A stretch of DNA of 64,000 bases from Bidens hawaiensis. Its lineage: Eukaryota; Streptophyta; Magnoliopsida; Asterales; Asteraceae. Below are positions 34,538 to 46,118 of the stretch, piece by piece (the stretch's first letter is position 1; every line of letters begins with the position of its first letter). The DNA lies in the NCBI GenBank assembly GCA_021521415.1, contig JAIQDT010001127.1, positions 558,001 to 622,000 of the forward strand. Direction: 5' to 3'. Under the pieces are notes generated by a model that saw only the letters and a list, made by a program, of their open reading frames with translations, did no database searches and was not told the DNA's origin. The position numbers were made by a program, and so were the translations under genes.

Positions 34538-36160
34538 TATATGAAATCTTAATTTTGCAATTGATTACGTGTGCACCAATTTTGAGGGTTAAATGCCACG
34601 CGGCCCACGCCTATGATAGGTGATCGCATTTTACAAACCAATGAAGTTAAAAACAAAAAAGTCAATGAATAAATGGAATATTTTTGAATACGTATACTTT
34701 GGATGAGGCCAACCCAATGATGGAAAACAACAAAACAAAAGCAATCCAATTAATAGGTCACTTAACCAAATTCACACTATCCTAAGTAAATCAATTTACT
34801 AAATTCATCATGAGATTGAGCCTTTTAAAGAACAACTATGAGTAAAAAAGCAAAATTCTTTGAAAAGTATAAATTGTTTTACAAGTTGAAGTTGGTCTTT
34901 CGGTGCAATGGCACAAGAATGATTGTTAAGTATTGGGATACTTAATATCTTATGTTTGAAACCAGACTTTATAGAGTTTATGGTTTTTCACAGTAGTAAT
35001 TTCCTCTTTAATGGTGTTACTGGGTGAGACACAACTGAAGTGTCAAAAACAATATTGAATGTTGACATAAGGTTCGTTCGTGTATTGATGATAGTTTCAT
35101 ATATATTTTGTAAAAAATGTTTTACAAGTTAAAACAAATAATAAAATCAAATTTTCAATTAGTGTTTCAAATATATAAAAATATATTATTGTTCATTTGG
35201 AATCAATATGATAATCAAGAAAACTGGATTTATTATATCAATAAAACTAGATTAGTTTTGAGAAAAACTTATCACTCTATTAAAGGCTTGTAGTTAATTT
35301 CTCTTTAGTTACTATTTTGTTACGCATTTATGTAACACGTATAACATAACATTTTATAAGCCATAGTCTCCTAGCCGGCTAGCCAAACCTTTAAAACCAA
35401 ACAAATATTAAGTGAGCCTCTAGTTAAATTAAGTATTCGTTGTTGAAATTAAAGATGTTATGTTCATAGTATTGTCTCGTCTTAAATGTTACCAAAGCAT
35501 GTCTCCCTTTGATCGTGAATGTGATAGTTAATACTTTTATAGTTATAAGTGTGTTGAGTAACTACACATGAAACAACAATTTAAATGAATAAATTGTTCC
35601 AAATAGTACAGTATCCTCAAAAGATTGTTGCATATACTATTAATATATCAAATGAACAAAAAAAAAAGGGATTGTTAATGCTAATTGATAAAATGAATAT
35701 AAAGAGAATTATGATTGTTGTACATACATAAATGATGATTATCATCTATGCTAAATAACAAATACTGATTAATAAAATAAGTATATATTAAAAAAGAGAG
35801 TGTCAAATTTTTATGATAAAGATATTGGTATTTCAGCTATTTTTGAAAGAACAAATCATATATATTGATATGGACATCTTCTATATAAAAGTAGAATCTT
35901 TTGTTACAATAGAAGGAGAAACTATGTGGGTTATTCAATAAAGTTGATTTCCTTTTTAAAAAGAAGATGTATCATACTAACGCATTTGGATCCATAACCT
36001 TGGTTGCATTACACGAGATCTTTCAACACTTAGAAATAAAACATGTCATATAGTATTACAAATATGAAATTATCAAATATATATACTTATACAATTAAAT
36101 TTGCCCCCTTGTACACAAATTTGGGATTTTGAATCAAATGTACAATCAGTCTGTCCATCG
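34538..36160. other. AT-rich spacer
   Basis: No gene seen. A possible SINE fragment (tRNA-like 'TCGGTGCAATGGCAC ... GTTTGAAACC') lies at ~34893-34975. Confidence 0.45.
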
Positions 36161-36171
36161 CAATATAAGTG

Positions 36172-36285
36172 TTGGTCATGCCCGAAGTCATTTCTTAACC
36201 GCAAGTCCGTAAGGAAGAAATGACAAAGACAGAGCTATTAATTGGAGCAAAGTTTTAACAAGGTAGCCGTATTAGAAAATAAAAT
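36172..36285 (+). pseudogene. nuclear fragment of plastid 16S rRNA 3' end (NUPT)
   Basis: 'CATGCCCGAAGTCATTTCTTAACCGCAAG' is followed by '...AGAGCTATTAATTGGAGCAAAG' and 'TAACAAGGTAGCCGTATTAGAA'. These match, in order and spacing, the end of chloroplast rrn16 around the anti-Shine-Dalgarno end, with many substitutions, mostly toward A/T. The conserved AACAAGGTAGCCGTA word is intact. It is a decayed organelle-to-nucleus transfer, not a working rRNA gene. Confidence 0.7.
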
Positions 36286-36290
36286 CGGGC

Positions 36291-37489
36291 AGCCTCATTA
36301 AAATCATACCGATAACGACACAAAGATCCATAATTCCCTAGATAGACATAACATCGTTTTAGATACACTTAAACCTTTGTCACTACAAATGTATATTACC
36401 GTATTCCAGTCACAAATGTAAACAATTTATTCGTTTAAACTCTAAGCTCTCACTTAGACAACTTTTTTTTTCGAACAACCGACAAAGCCTGGAGTCCTGA
36501 TACACCTATTGCCAAAAGGCCACCCATGCCCGTGATCGCAGACAATGCTAATAACCTGCCCTTCCGCCAAATCTAGAAGAACCCCACCGCACCGCTCGAA
36601 AACCCACTGTGATAGGACCCGTGACAAACGCACAACATCTTGTTATGAACAAAACTTAAATTGGCCACCTTTTTTTAAGAAAGCCACCGAAATACAGCTA
36701 AAGTATTGCTTCTTTTATGTAACTAGACAACTTATTAAAATTTGAAGTAAGTTTTTAAAAATGTTCGTGCATATTATATTTGGAAATATATCGTGTATAA
36801 AATAATGATCATGTGAGTAAAAATAACTCAAAGAGATGACACATGGAGACTGATGATTCATTAAACTCACCTCCAAAGAGTCACCTCGTCCTCCTCGGGC
36901 TTTATCAACCTCTAGCCCCATCCATCATCATGTCATCTCATCTTCTTCAATTCCCAATACACTAGTCCTTTTTGACATTTCTACCCCTACTCCATTTCCT
37001 TTGGCTCCCTCTCCTTTCTCCTCTTGCTTCTTTCATTCCCAAGATTCCCACCTTGTTGCCTTTTGTAGGGGTGTTCTCGTCTTTTCACCATATCTCCCAA
37101 TTTAGCCGCTACCCTCCATGTTTTCAGAGATGGTTCTGCACCAAAAAACACATATATAACTCAACGAATATATGCATGATTGTTTTGAAAACAGTAAGGC
37201 CAGAAATTGCACTTTCACTCCTTGTATTTTTGCCTCAAGTTCATTTACAACTTCTCTTCTTATTATCTATCTAAATGAGTGGAGCTATGATGAGACAATT
37301 AAGAACGACTCGTTAAAAACTCGAATTTTAATTGAGATTATTTAAATAAACCCAAGACTAAATAAAAGGTCACTTAATAAACAAACTTAAGTCCATGCTT
37401 CATACCCAAGTTTAAGTAGACTCACAAGCTCAATCGATCAATTTTATTATTTTTATACTACACTATGTTTATTTAGTACTCCGTATATA

Positions 37490-37520
<31 letters not shown>

Positions 37521-38337
37521 GAATAATTATATATGTAGTAAAAGATTTACTTATTTGATGAATGTATAATGAACCGAGCCGCTACTTAAGCTCGATCTTC
37601 AAATATCACTCATGAGTTGAGCTCGAGCTTTAGATACAAAGATTAAACGAATTGATCTTGAACTCAAGCTCTATTTAAGTCTCCAGAGGCCATTAATATC
37701 TATAACATGTTTGTATTCGACGAAATTTTGTGTTATTTATATAAAAAGTATTATTTTTTACATAACTTATTTCAACTTGTATATAAAATTGTATGGAACT
37801 TAGTTATCATCTAGTTTTTTTTCTTCTCATTTTAGGTTAATCTTGAAAGTTTCATACATCTTCCATTTAGACCACTTATTTTTCATTTAGATAAATTTTA
37901 TAAAAACAATCCGCAAGATTAGAACAATATTAAAATACAAGTTTTTTTTACTAGGAAAATGTTTGAATGATTTTAAAACAACAATCTTTAATCACCTTAG
38001 GATGAAAGATGCAGGAGATATTGGGTTCAAGTCTCACAGACGACCAAAATATTTAAAACAAAAATCGTCATTAAAAACATGATATATTCTTACATAGAGA
38101 TTTGTTTCACTAAAATCACTCATGCATAAAATATCTTATGAAATACTCCGTATTAAAATTATCAAAGAAAATATAAATCTAAGTGGCTAAATGAAAGTTA
38201 TGTTACTACTTACTATTGGATGAAATATCTTTATACTTTCACTTTCATCAACATCTAAAACCACAAGGGGTTAAACTGCAAACATAAAATAACCTCAAGG
38301 ATCGCATTTATTTGATAATAAATTATCTAAACCTTAA
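36291..38337. other. WOX2 upstream spacer
   Basis: It contains a remnant of the GAGCTC/GAGCTTGA-rich hAT MITE family at ~37300-37690, a TA/TG microsatellite at ~37488-37520 and a C/T-rich stretch at 36880-37130 that opens a chance frame. The WOX2 promoter should occupy its right end. Confidence 0.5.
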
Positions 38338-38363
38338 ATGATCATTGGTCCTTTCTTTTTCTC

Positions 38364-38370
38364 TATAAAA
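38364..38370 (+). promoter_or_regulatory. TATA box of the WOX2-like gene
   Basis: TATAAAA, 88 bases before the chosen ATG at 38452. It argues against the upstream in-frame ATG at 38338, which lies before the TATA box. Confidence 0.6.
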
Positions 38371-38451
38371 GAAAGATATTATTTCGTAAAGCCCATGCAA
38401 ACACCAAAAGCTAAAGAAACCAAACAGTCTCAATTATCTTTCTCTGAGGCA

Positions 38452-41400
38452 ATGGAAACCAATGGCAGCAACATCACTAACACGGTGGCCGGAAAAGAAA
38501 CCACCACCGCGGCACGGTGGAATCCGACGAAAGAACAAATAGACATGTTGGAGACTTTGTATAAACAAGGTGTGAGAACACCTACAGCCGAACAGATTCA
38601 AGAGATTACAACCAAGTTACAAACGTATGGACACATTGAAGGCAAAAATGTGTTTTATTGGTTTCAAAATCATAAGGCGAGACAAAGACAAAAGCAAAAA
38701 CAAGATCATGTGGCTTACTTTCATCATTATTTGCATCACCATCACCACCACCACCCGCCACCGATATTTCCAATAACTCATCATTCAAACGGTTAGTATT
38801 ATTATTTTTATTTTTAATTTTGTTTTTTAACGGCAAATTATTACATCATTTTAGTCTGATACCGTTGGGTTACAAGCCCTTTGGTATTCGTATTTTTATT
38901 TATTTGGTTAATTTTAATATTGATGTTTGTTTGTTATATATTTATTGTTTTAGATGATTAGATGATGACTTTTTATTACTGTTTACCTTTTCTAAGTTGT
39001 ATATTAGCTGCAAATGTCGTAGTACTAGGTAGAGTACATGGTCTTACAACAATTGAAGTACATTGATTAGCTAATTAGTTGTCAATATCTTTCTAGGATA
39101 TATATAACTAATCTACTTTTTAAGTTTTAATATATAGTCTCCCTATGTTTAAATTATATCTCATGTAATCTTTGTTTTGCTGCCTTGTCTTCATAGTGTT
39201 GAGTTTCAAGGTGTTGTTTATAATACATAAGCAGTTTATAAAAAGTTTTATTATATATAGTCTGTTTCTAAACATTGTATTCAGTAGTGAAATATTTGTG
39301 TGATTGTTTTAGGATTGATCATGTGTAAAGTAATATTAATATGCCTCATGAATAGGATGTCATAGGTTTAATCCTTGTAGAGTGTAACATTTATTTTGTT
39401 TAAAATAATGTCTCATGAATGTTATAAATATTTGTATGATTATACTGTAACTTATTTTTATGTGAAGTAGTCTGGTAACTAAAGTGGCAGCAACAGTTAT
39501 AAATAAGTACATTCTATAAGTTTTTATGTCAGGGAAAAGTTATATTCTGGGTTACAATTATAATACGATTTTTGTTTATTTATGATACATATGATGCGTT
39601 TCGATTTTAATATTTCAACTACTTATTATTTGTATTTTACCTGCATCAGCTTTAAAATATATTCAAAGTAAGTCCACTGTACTGTAAAATTAAATTACAA
39701 CTAGTAACAAAACAAGATGAGACGAACAATATATATGATTTAACCAACTCTTTTAAAATGTAAGAAATTAAATTATTTTTATTTAAATTAATTATTATGA
39801 AAAATGATATGATTTTCAACAACCTTATAGTTTTAAAAATTATATTTTTCTACAACTCTGCTATTTTAAGCAACTAAAATTTATTTATAATTTTTATTTT
39901 ACACCACAAATCTCTTAAATCAGTTTTGTTGTATTAATTTTTTAAGGTTTGTTTAATAAAAGCGAGTGTTTAAAAATGTTCAGTGACTTTACTATATCAA
40001 AACTGGTTTAATTAGTAAGCAGTAATATTTAATTTATATATATATATAAAAAAGGCGTTGTTATATTTAACCTATAAAACTATGTCACATGTGTATAGTA
40101 GCATAGTTTTTTTATTACAAACTACCATAATTATTTTTTTAACTAAAGACTCGTAGTCAATAAGAACAGTAGCCAGCCAGTGTGACTGCACGAGGGTTAA
40201 ACAATGTAGTACTTGTCAAATATTAAATATTGTGTCTGTCTCAATCCATCTGTTAGTTTGTACTGTAAATGTAATCCAAAGGTTTCTGATTTTTGTTTGT
40301 TTATGGGCTTTGCTCATAAAATCTATATCAATCTTTGTCAAATTATTTCCACTCTGAATTGGTACACATATTATCTGACGTTTGTTTTGCTTTTTCAAGA
40401 TTTATGGTACCATGTATCTTTCTTCAATCTGCTTAGGCTGAGGGGTGTGGGAGGCTCTAATGGGGGCTTTAATGGGGGTTCCAACCAATAATATTATGAC
40501 GTGTGGCAGAGAGAGAAACTGGATAAGGGGGGTGTTGGAGCCCCCGTTGGAGCCCCTGGCCCTGGTGTGGAAGGGCTCCAGCAGGGGCTCCAGCGAATTT
40601 TTTTTTATTTTTTTATAAATATATTCAAACAACGTATTATTAAAAAAACTCATAAATTATTAAAAAAAACACACATTAATAAAAAAAACACATTAATATC
40701 TAAAAATAAAATAAAAATTAAAGTACTAAAAAAACATTATTCTTATTCTTCGGCTTGGTCTTCTTCGATCAACCTCTTTCGGATACGTTCCTTTTGCTTT
40801 TCCATTAGCATTTGATCGACCGGATTTAGGTTACTGAAGTCTCTAGTAAGAAATCCAAATCTCTCATTCGACTTTTTTCCTTTTTGTCATAAGAGACCAC
40901 CTCCATGGTTTTGTTGAATTTATTGAGGGATTCAACAAGATTGGCGATATTTACGGCTTCCCCCTCAGCCGGTTTTTCCCCTTGGCGTCCCTTCTCAATG
41001 GCCACCTCCTCGGCGGTGAAGACGTTTCCTCCTCCGCAATGTTTAGGTCGAATCCAACGCGGCAATCCGACCCGGTTGAAGTGCTATACGCTCCAGACGA
41101 ACTAGTTTTAGTCCGTTTCGGCCCTACTTCCGCATCAACGTCCGGCGCCACCAGCTCAACCCACTTGGAACACCTTTTCAACCTATCCCCCAACTTTAAA
41201 TCGTCCCACGTCTTCACCATCCCATACCTCCGCAAACACTCCTGCTTCCACTCTTCGACCGTGAAATTGTAAACCGCCAAATCATCACTGCCACTTGGTC
41301 TCATACGACCGCTGTTCCTGTTGAAAAGATTAGTAAACAAGCCGACAAATTTTCTGATTTCGGACCACCGACCCGAAATCATATCGGCGTTCCGCTCTGT

Positions 41401-43826
41401 ACTCCCAACGAGCATGTAGAACGTCTCCCTAACCTTTGTCCAAAAAATCTTGCTCTTTTGGTAGTCGGCTGCAAAATGAATAAATAAATTAGATTTCCAT
41501 TTAACTTTTTTATTTAACTTTTTTATTAAAAATCATTTTTAAAAACGTTAAAACAATTACCGTAACGCCGATCCTCAGAAATGACTATCCAAGCCCGACA
41601 CAAGGCTTCCTTCTCATCCGATGACCACGGAGTGGCTTTCCGTTTCGTCCTCGGAGTCGAAGCCGGTCCCGACCCGTCCGTTGCAAGTTGTTTTTTCCGG
41701 TGGACGCGTCTTTTTGGTCCCGTAGCTTCACCGTGTGATTCTTGTGTCACCGGAACAACAAAGTTAAGAGACGATTGTGTGTTGGATGGTTGAAAGCCGG
41801 ATGATTCTTGCGGCTCCGAATAAAACATCGGTTGGTGCGGTGACGACCATAAATCGTCGTCAATATAATCTGAATCAAGGTTTGGGTACCAATTTCCAGC
41901 CATTTTTTTTAAAAAAAGTTGAGAAGATGAATTGATTTTGGATGAAGGTTTGAAGTTGTGGTATAAAAATGGGTGAAATGTGGTATTATATAGAAAAAAA
42001 ATTTTTTTTTTTAATTTAATAAGAGCCCAACGGCTCTTTTCCTAAAACCAAGACAAGCTTTTCTCTCTATTCTCCCGATAACAGGCTCACGCCTGCATGG
42101 TTTTTCGCGTTAGCGCCCCCGTTAGCGCCCCGGTGGTGTGGTGTTAGCGCCTGGGGGCGCGAGCGGAGGGGCTCTAGCGCCCCCGTTGAAGCCCCACACC
42201 CCTCAGCCTTAGCTTAACAACCCCTTCTGTAAAAAAATGTATTTATTTTTGTACCACTTACACACCTACTCAAAAGTTTTTAAGACCCATGCAGTGGGGC
42301 GTTACGGGCAAGGGTGATGCCCATAGCGCCCCAATTGGTGCTGACTTTTTTCCAACTAGTGAGAGAGAGGGTCGAAGCATTATAAGGTGTGACTACTACA
42401 CATGGTTTGATATATACTTTGGTGTACCGCTATATTTGTTTTTTGCAATATAGGCGGATTCATAAATCTCTTTATACATTTCTCATCAACAATGTGTATA
42501 TGTATGTATACTATGCTCTAATAGAGATAATTGGTTCATACATTGAACAACCTTCATCTTATATACGCGATTATATTATGATGTGCTAGTTATGCTTAGA
42601 CTAACTTTTTATTTGATATTTATGATATGTTAATATGTAATTATTTTTGAAGGGGTGAGCATTTAATTTAGCTACAATAAAACATCTTTATAAAAAGGGT
42701 CCGAGTTTAAATTTTGTACTAAAAATATTTCGTGAGAAAAGTTTAACCAAAACCGGTCTAGTTACTAAACCGATTCAACCGCGTTAATATTTTGAAACCA
42801 ACTCATCAAACTAGTGAGCGCACATTATTATTTTTGTTATTATTCGTAATATTATTACTCCCTCCGTCCCTTTGAAAGTGTCCACATTTTTTCTTTTTAG
42901 TTTGTCCTATTACAAATGTCCACTTTAAAAATTTATTAACTAATTTCCAAGTTTACCGTTACACAAATCAATCATTCAAACTTTCTTAAATTTTGTCTTT
43001 TTTATATATGTCAAGGGTATTATAGTCATTTGCTAAGCAAAAAGTACAATCATTCAAACTTTTTTAAATTTTATGTTTTTCAAACTATGACACTTGTAGA
43101 GGGACGGAGGGAGTATAATTTTAGACCTCACCAGAATGTTTTTTCCACAATATTTGGATATTGTGTTTTGACTGTTTGTTCAAGATCATGAACACACTTA
43201 TTAGTTAAAATATTAAAAGAATGCTTATATACGCCTTTATATTTGAATAGAATACTACTATGACCAAACTTATCATATGTGTGTTAATATTTTATTCAGT
43301 GTTCTTGTTTAACTAACTGATTCTTATAAATGTCACACTTAAATGTTTTCTACCAATATAGTACTATTCCAATGAGAACCATGCATCAGTCCTATCTTCT
43401 GATTGATCTTGTACAACATAATTATCCTTTATTTTATTTAATTTTATTTTTTGTCATACTTCTACAGTTCTATATGGTCAGTGCTATATTCCACAACGTG
43501 ACATAGGGTTCTACACTCAATACCCAAAGATGCTAGTACCTAGTGCTACCACAACCAAGCGAAGATCACCACGGACCGCCAAAACCAAGCTGCCTGCCGT
43601 TTCAGGAACCGTTGCCAGTGGTAATAATCTGATCAAGTCAAAGATGGTCAATAGCAAAAACTATAGTCATCAAGAAACTTTGGATCTTTTCCCACTTCAT
43701 CCTACCGGGATATTGCAGCAGAAAGATGCAACTGTGAGCAATGTTAACGTTAATGTTTCAAATGTTTGTATGTCGGGTTCTTCTGATCGTTCACAAGAAC
43801 AAAACTTTTTTGATTTTTTTTTCTAG
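38452..43826 (+). CDS. WOX2: WUSCHEL-related homeobox transcription factor, WOX2-like
   Basis: Two exons, 38452-38791 and 43468-43826, joined in phase across a GT..AG intron, encode 232 residues. The homeodomain (about residues 21-83) reads '[20 protein letters not shown]', '[20 protein letters not shown]' and 'RQKQKQ'; the '[29 protein letters not shown]' wording points to WOX2 rather than WUS or WOX1/3/4. A His-rich run ([11 protein letters not shown]) follows, then a basic linker, the WUS box [10 protein letters not shown] (184-193) and a C-terminal '[10 protein letters not shown]'. WOX2 acts in the nucleus in apical embryo patterning in Arabidopsis. The intron is 4676 bp, inflated by a Harbinger element and a Stowaway MITE. 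The start at 38452 is chosen because the TATA box is at 38364. Confidence 0.9.
40436..42208 (-). mobile_element. PIF/Harbinger-type element carrying only the Myb-like gene
   Basis: Flanked by TTA (40433-40435 and 42209-42211). Terminal inverted repeats start GGCTGAGGGGTGTGGG and end CCCCACACCCCTCAGCC; subterminal 'GGGGGCTCC'/'AGCGCCCCC' stretches continue the symmetry. At 1773 bp it encodes a Myb/SANT-like protein but no DDE transposase, so it would depend on a transposase supplied in trans. It sits in the WOX2 intron on the opposite strand. Confidence 0.88.
40826..41903 (-). pseudogene. Harbinger-associated Myb/SANT-like protein with NAM-associated C-terminal domain, frameshifted
   Basis: Exon 1 (41903-41561) starts [19 protein letters not shown] and ends in the SANT-like '[20 protein letters not shown]'. 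A GT..AG intron leads to exon 2 from 41468: '[20 protein letters not shown]', '[20 protein letters not shown]', '[19 protein letters not shown]'. This is the partner protein of plant Harbinger elements, often mislabelled 'glutathione S-transferase T3-like'. One frame ends early at 40951 ('KNRLRGKP'). The natural continuation ('[20 protein letters not shown]') is in the next frame to 40826, so one base appears lost from an A-run near 40977. Known partners help DNA binding and nuclear import of the transposase. Confidence 0.8.
42858..43113. mobile_element. Stowaway (Tc1/mariner) MITE, 256 bp
   Basis: CTCCCTCCGTCCC at the left and GGGACGGAGGGAG at the right are perfect inverted repeats, flanked by TA (42856-42857 and 43114-43115). 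This is the canonical plant Stowaway signature, here in the WOX2 intron. Confidence 0.96.
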
Positions 43827-44530
43827 TTAACTTAATGGCATTAGTCTATAAGATTTGACATTTGGTTCAAAATTGATCTACTCAAATGATTAAAGCTGAT
43901 TCTTCATTAACAATGCATGCAAGTGTGTTGTTTATGTTTTTTATTATGTTGTGTATTTGTGTGTGTTCGATAACGCTTTTCATGTATTTAGATAGATGTG
44001 AATACATATCCATTTTGTAATGCACAACTAATATCGTATTAAATTATAGCACATTAAATAAACCGCTATTTAAAATATTGTTGAATTGTTGATATAAAAC
44101 ATGTTATTATTTTTATCATTTTTTTAACTCGAATGATTAGAGGTCATGGATTTGATTTCGCCTTTTTTGTGTGTGTAATTTTCCAAATTCCTCTCTTAGA
44201 TGAATTAATCTTGTTAGTTTTTTGCATTTTGTTGTAACATGCATATGTATTAATATTTTAAAAACGAGGCGTTCGCTAGTGGGTAAATTCCAAGCCAAGC
44301 CAAGCCAAGCCAAGCCGAGCCGAGCTAGCTTTTACAGTTTTACAATAAAGTTGGCTCAAATTCGCTAGCTAATGGCGATATATTAAAAATCCTTAAGATA
44401 ATAACAGAAAGAAAGAGACATCATAATCTTAGTTGGCCCGGGCCCAAAAGTACAATTCAATAATTTTATGTTGGGCTGGTAGGACTCATTTGTATACAGG
44501 CTGGCCGCTGGCCCATGTAGATTCTATTTG
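43827..44530. other. WOX2 3' flank and spacer
   Basis: It contains the WOX2 3' UTR and an imperfect pentanucleotide repeat (CCAAG)n/(CCGAG)n at 44290-44325. No further gene. Confidence 0.6.
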
Positions 44531-46109
44531 TGGGGAAAATTCCCAAATTGTCCATTTTTCTCCTTCAAGTCAAAGATTTATCTACACCCATGAAAATTCC
44601 AATATTGTCCATCACAATACCGGCGGATCCTTACTTATTCTCCGACACCCGACGTTTTTTTCCAACCAACCGTCAAGCACCACCTGTCACTTCTAAGGGA
44701 TGATCCGAGTGTAAGTTGAAAAATGAGTTTACCGGCGACTTTATTTACATCCGCATGTTCCCGTCGTTTCTGACGGTTAGAGATCGTGTCTCCGTCGGAA
44801 ACGACGGTATGGCAAAAGACACAGATCTTCCATGTTTTCCGGCGACCGTGCTTATAAAGACCTACCCGCAAGTTTTGATATTCCGGCGAAAACCGTATCC
44901 TTTCATGTATTTCGGCGACCATTTAATGTATTCCGGCGTCCCAACTTATTATAACGGCGTCCCAACTTATTATAACGGTACCATATGATTTATAAAATCG
45001 TCCTCTCTTTTTTTAAAGTCGTCCCACTCTTTATAAACTCATTCTTGTTTTTTATAAAGTCGGGTCCAGTAATGTTTTTTTTTCAACTTTTATCATGAGG
45101 AGTCATAATGTGAGTAGCTTTTAGTACAATGCAATCTATATTTTTCATTAATAAACAACTTACTTACATAGGGCACGAGTAAAAGCGTCGACCGGGGTTT
45201 CGATCCGTCCATGATGTTCACACAACCGCAAATTTCCCGCAAAAGCAGATAACCATGAAGAAGAGGCTTTAAAGAACAAGAATACGTAAAATGTGGTTTG
45301 TAGGGTTGGTCTTATTAAATAAAAGATGCTTAAACAAAATGTATTTTTGAGATGAAAAGAAATATATTTATTTAAGGTTGGACGCCGTTATGTAAGGTTG
45401 AGACGCCGGGATATAAGGTTGGACGCCGGTATAATAAGTTGGGACGCCGGAATAATATGTTGGGACGCCGAAATAGATGGTTATATATAAAAGATTTGTC
45501 ACCGTTATATAAGGTTGGACGCCGTTATATAAGGGTTGAGACGTCGGGATATATGTTATGACGCTGTTATATAAGGTTGGACGCCGTTATAAAAGTTGGG
45601 ACGCCGGAACAATATGTTATGACGCCGTTATATATAAGTTGGGACGCTGTTATAATAAGTTGGGGCGCCGGAATAATAAGTTGGGACGCCGGAATATAAG
45701 GTTGCCGGAATACATTAAATGGTCGCCGGGATACATGAAAGGATACGGTTTTCGCCGGAATATCAAAACTTGTGGGTAGGTCTTTATAAGCACGGTCGCC
45801 GGAAAACATGGAAGATCCGTGTCTTTTGCCATACCGTCGTTTCCGACGGAGACACGATCTCTGACTGTCGGAAACGACGGGAACTTGCGGATGTAAATAA
45901 AGTCGCCGGCAAACTTATTTTTCAACTTACACTCGGATCCTCCCTTAAAAGTGACAGGTGGTGCTTGACGGTTGGTTGGAAAAAAACGTCGGATGTCGGA
46001 GAATAAGTAAGGATCCGCCGATATTGTGATGGACAATATTGGAATTTTTCATGGGTGTAGACAAAACCTTGACTTGAAGAGGAAAAGTGGACAATTTGGG
46101 GATTTTCCC
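44531..46109. mobile_element. Mutator-like (MULE) foldback element with ~455-bp inverted repeats
   Basis: Left arm ~44531-44985 and right arm ~45650-46109 are long, highly similar inverted repeats starting TGGGGAAAATTCCCAAATTG and ending ...TTTGGGGATTTTCCC. Flanks TTCTATTTG (44522-44530) and TTCTATTTA (46110-46118) match at 8 of 9, the Mutator target-site length. No transposase is encoded. Each arm has a 16-bp internal stem (44761-44776 with 44792-44807). Open frames inside (e.g. 44716, 45719) are mirror images created by the arms and differ between arms mainly by amino-acid-changing bases, so they are not treated as genes. Confidence 0.88.
45375..45705. repeat. minisatellite, ~15 degenerate units of 'TTGGGACGCCG(G/T)(A/T)ATA'
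   Basis: Units of roughly 19-27 bp with the core GACGCCG followed by TTATATAAG or GAATAATAAG run from the middle of the MULE into its right arm. Two inverted units sit at the inner end of the left arm (44934-44984). Confidence 0.85.
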
Positions 46110-46118
46110 TTCTATTTA

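Noticed and set aside
38338..38451. N-terminal extension of WOX2 from an upstream in-frame ATG
   Set aside because: It begins before the TATA box at 38364 and adds 38 residues not found in the family.
40951..41903. Glutathione S-transferase T3-like gene
   Set aside because: Databases use this label for the Harbinger Myb/NAM-associated protein; no thioredoxin fold or GST motif is visible.
44635..46036. Paired ~95-aa ORFs in both MULE arms
   Set aside because: They are inverted copies of one stretch and differ at nine residues, mostly amino-acid-changing; no sign of constraint, no known domain.
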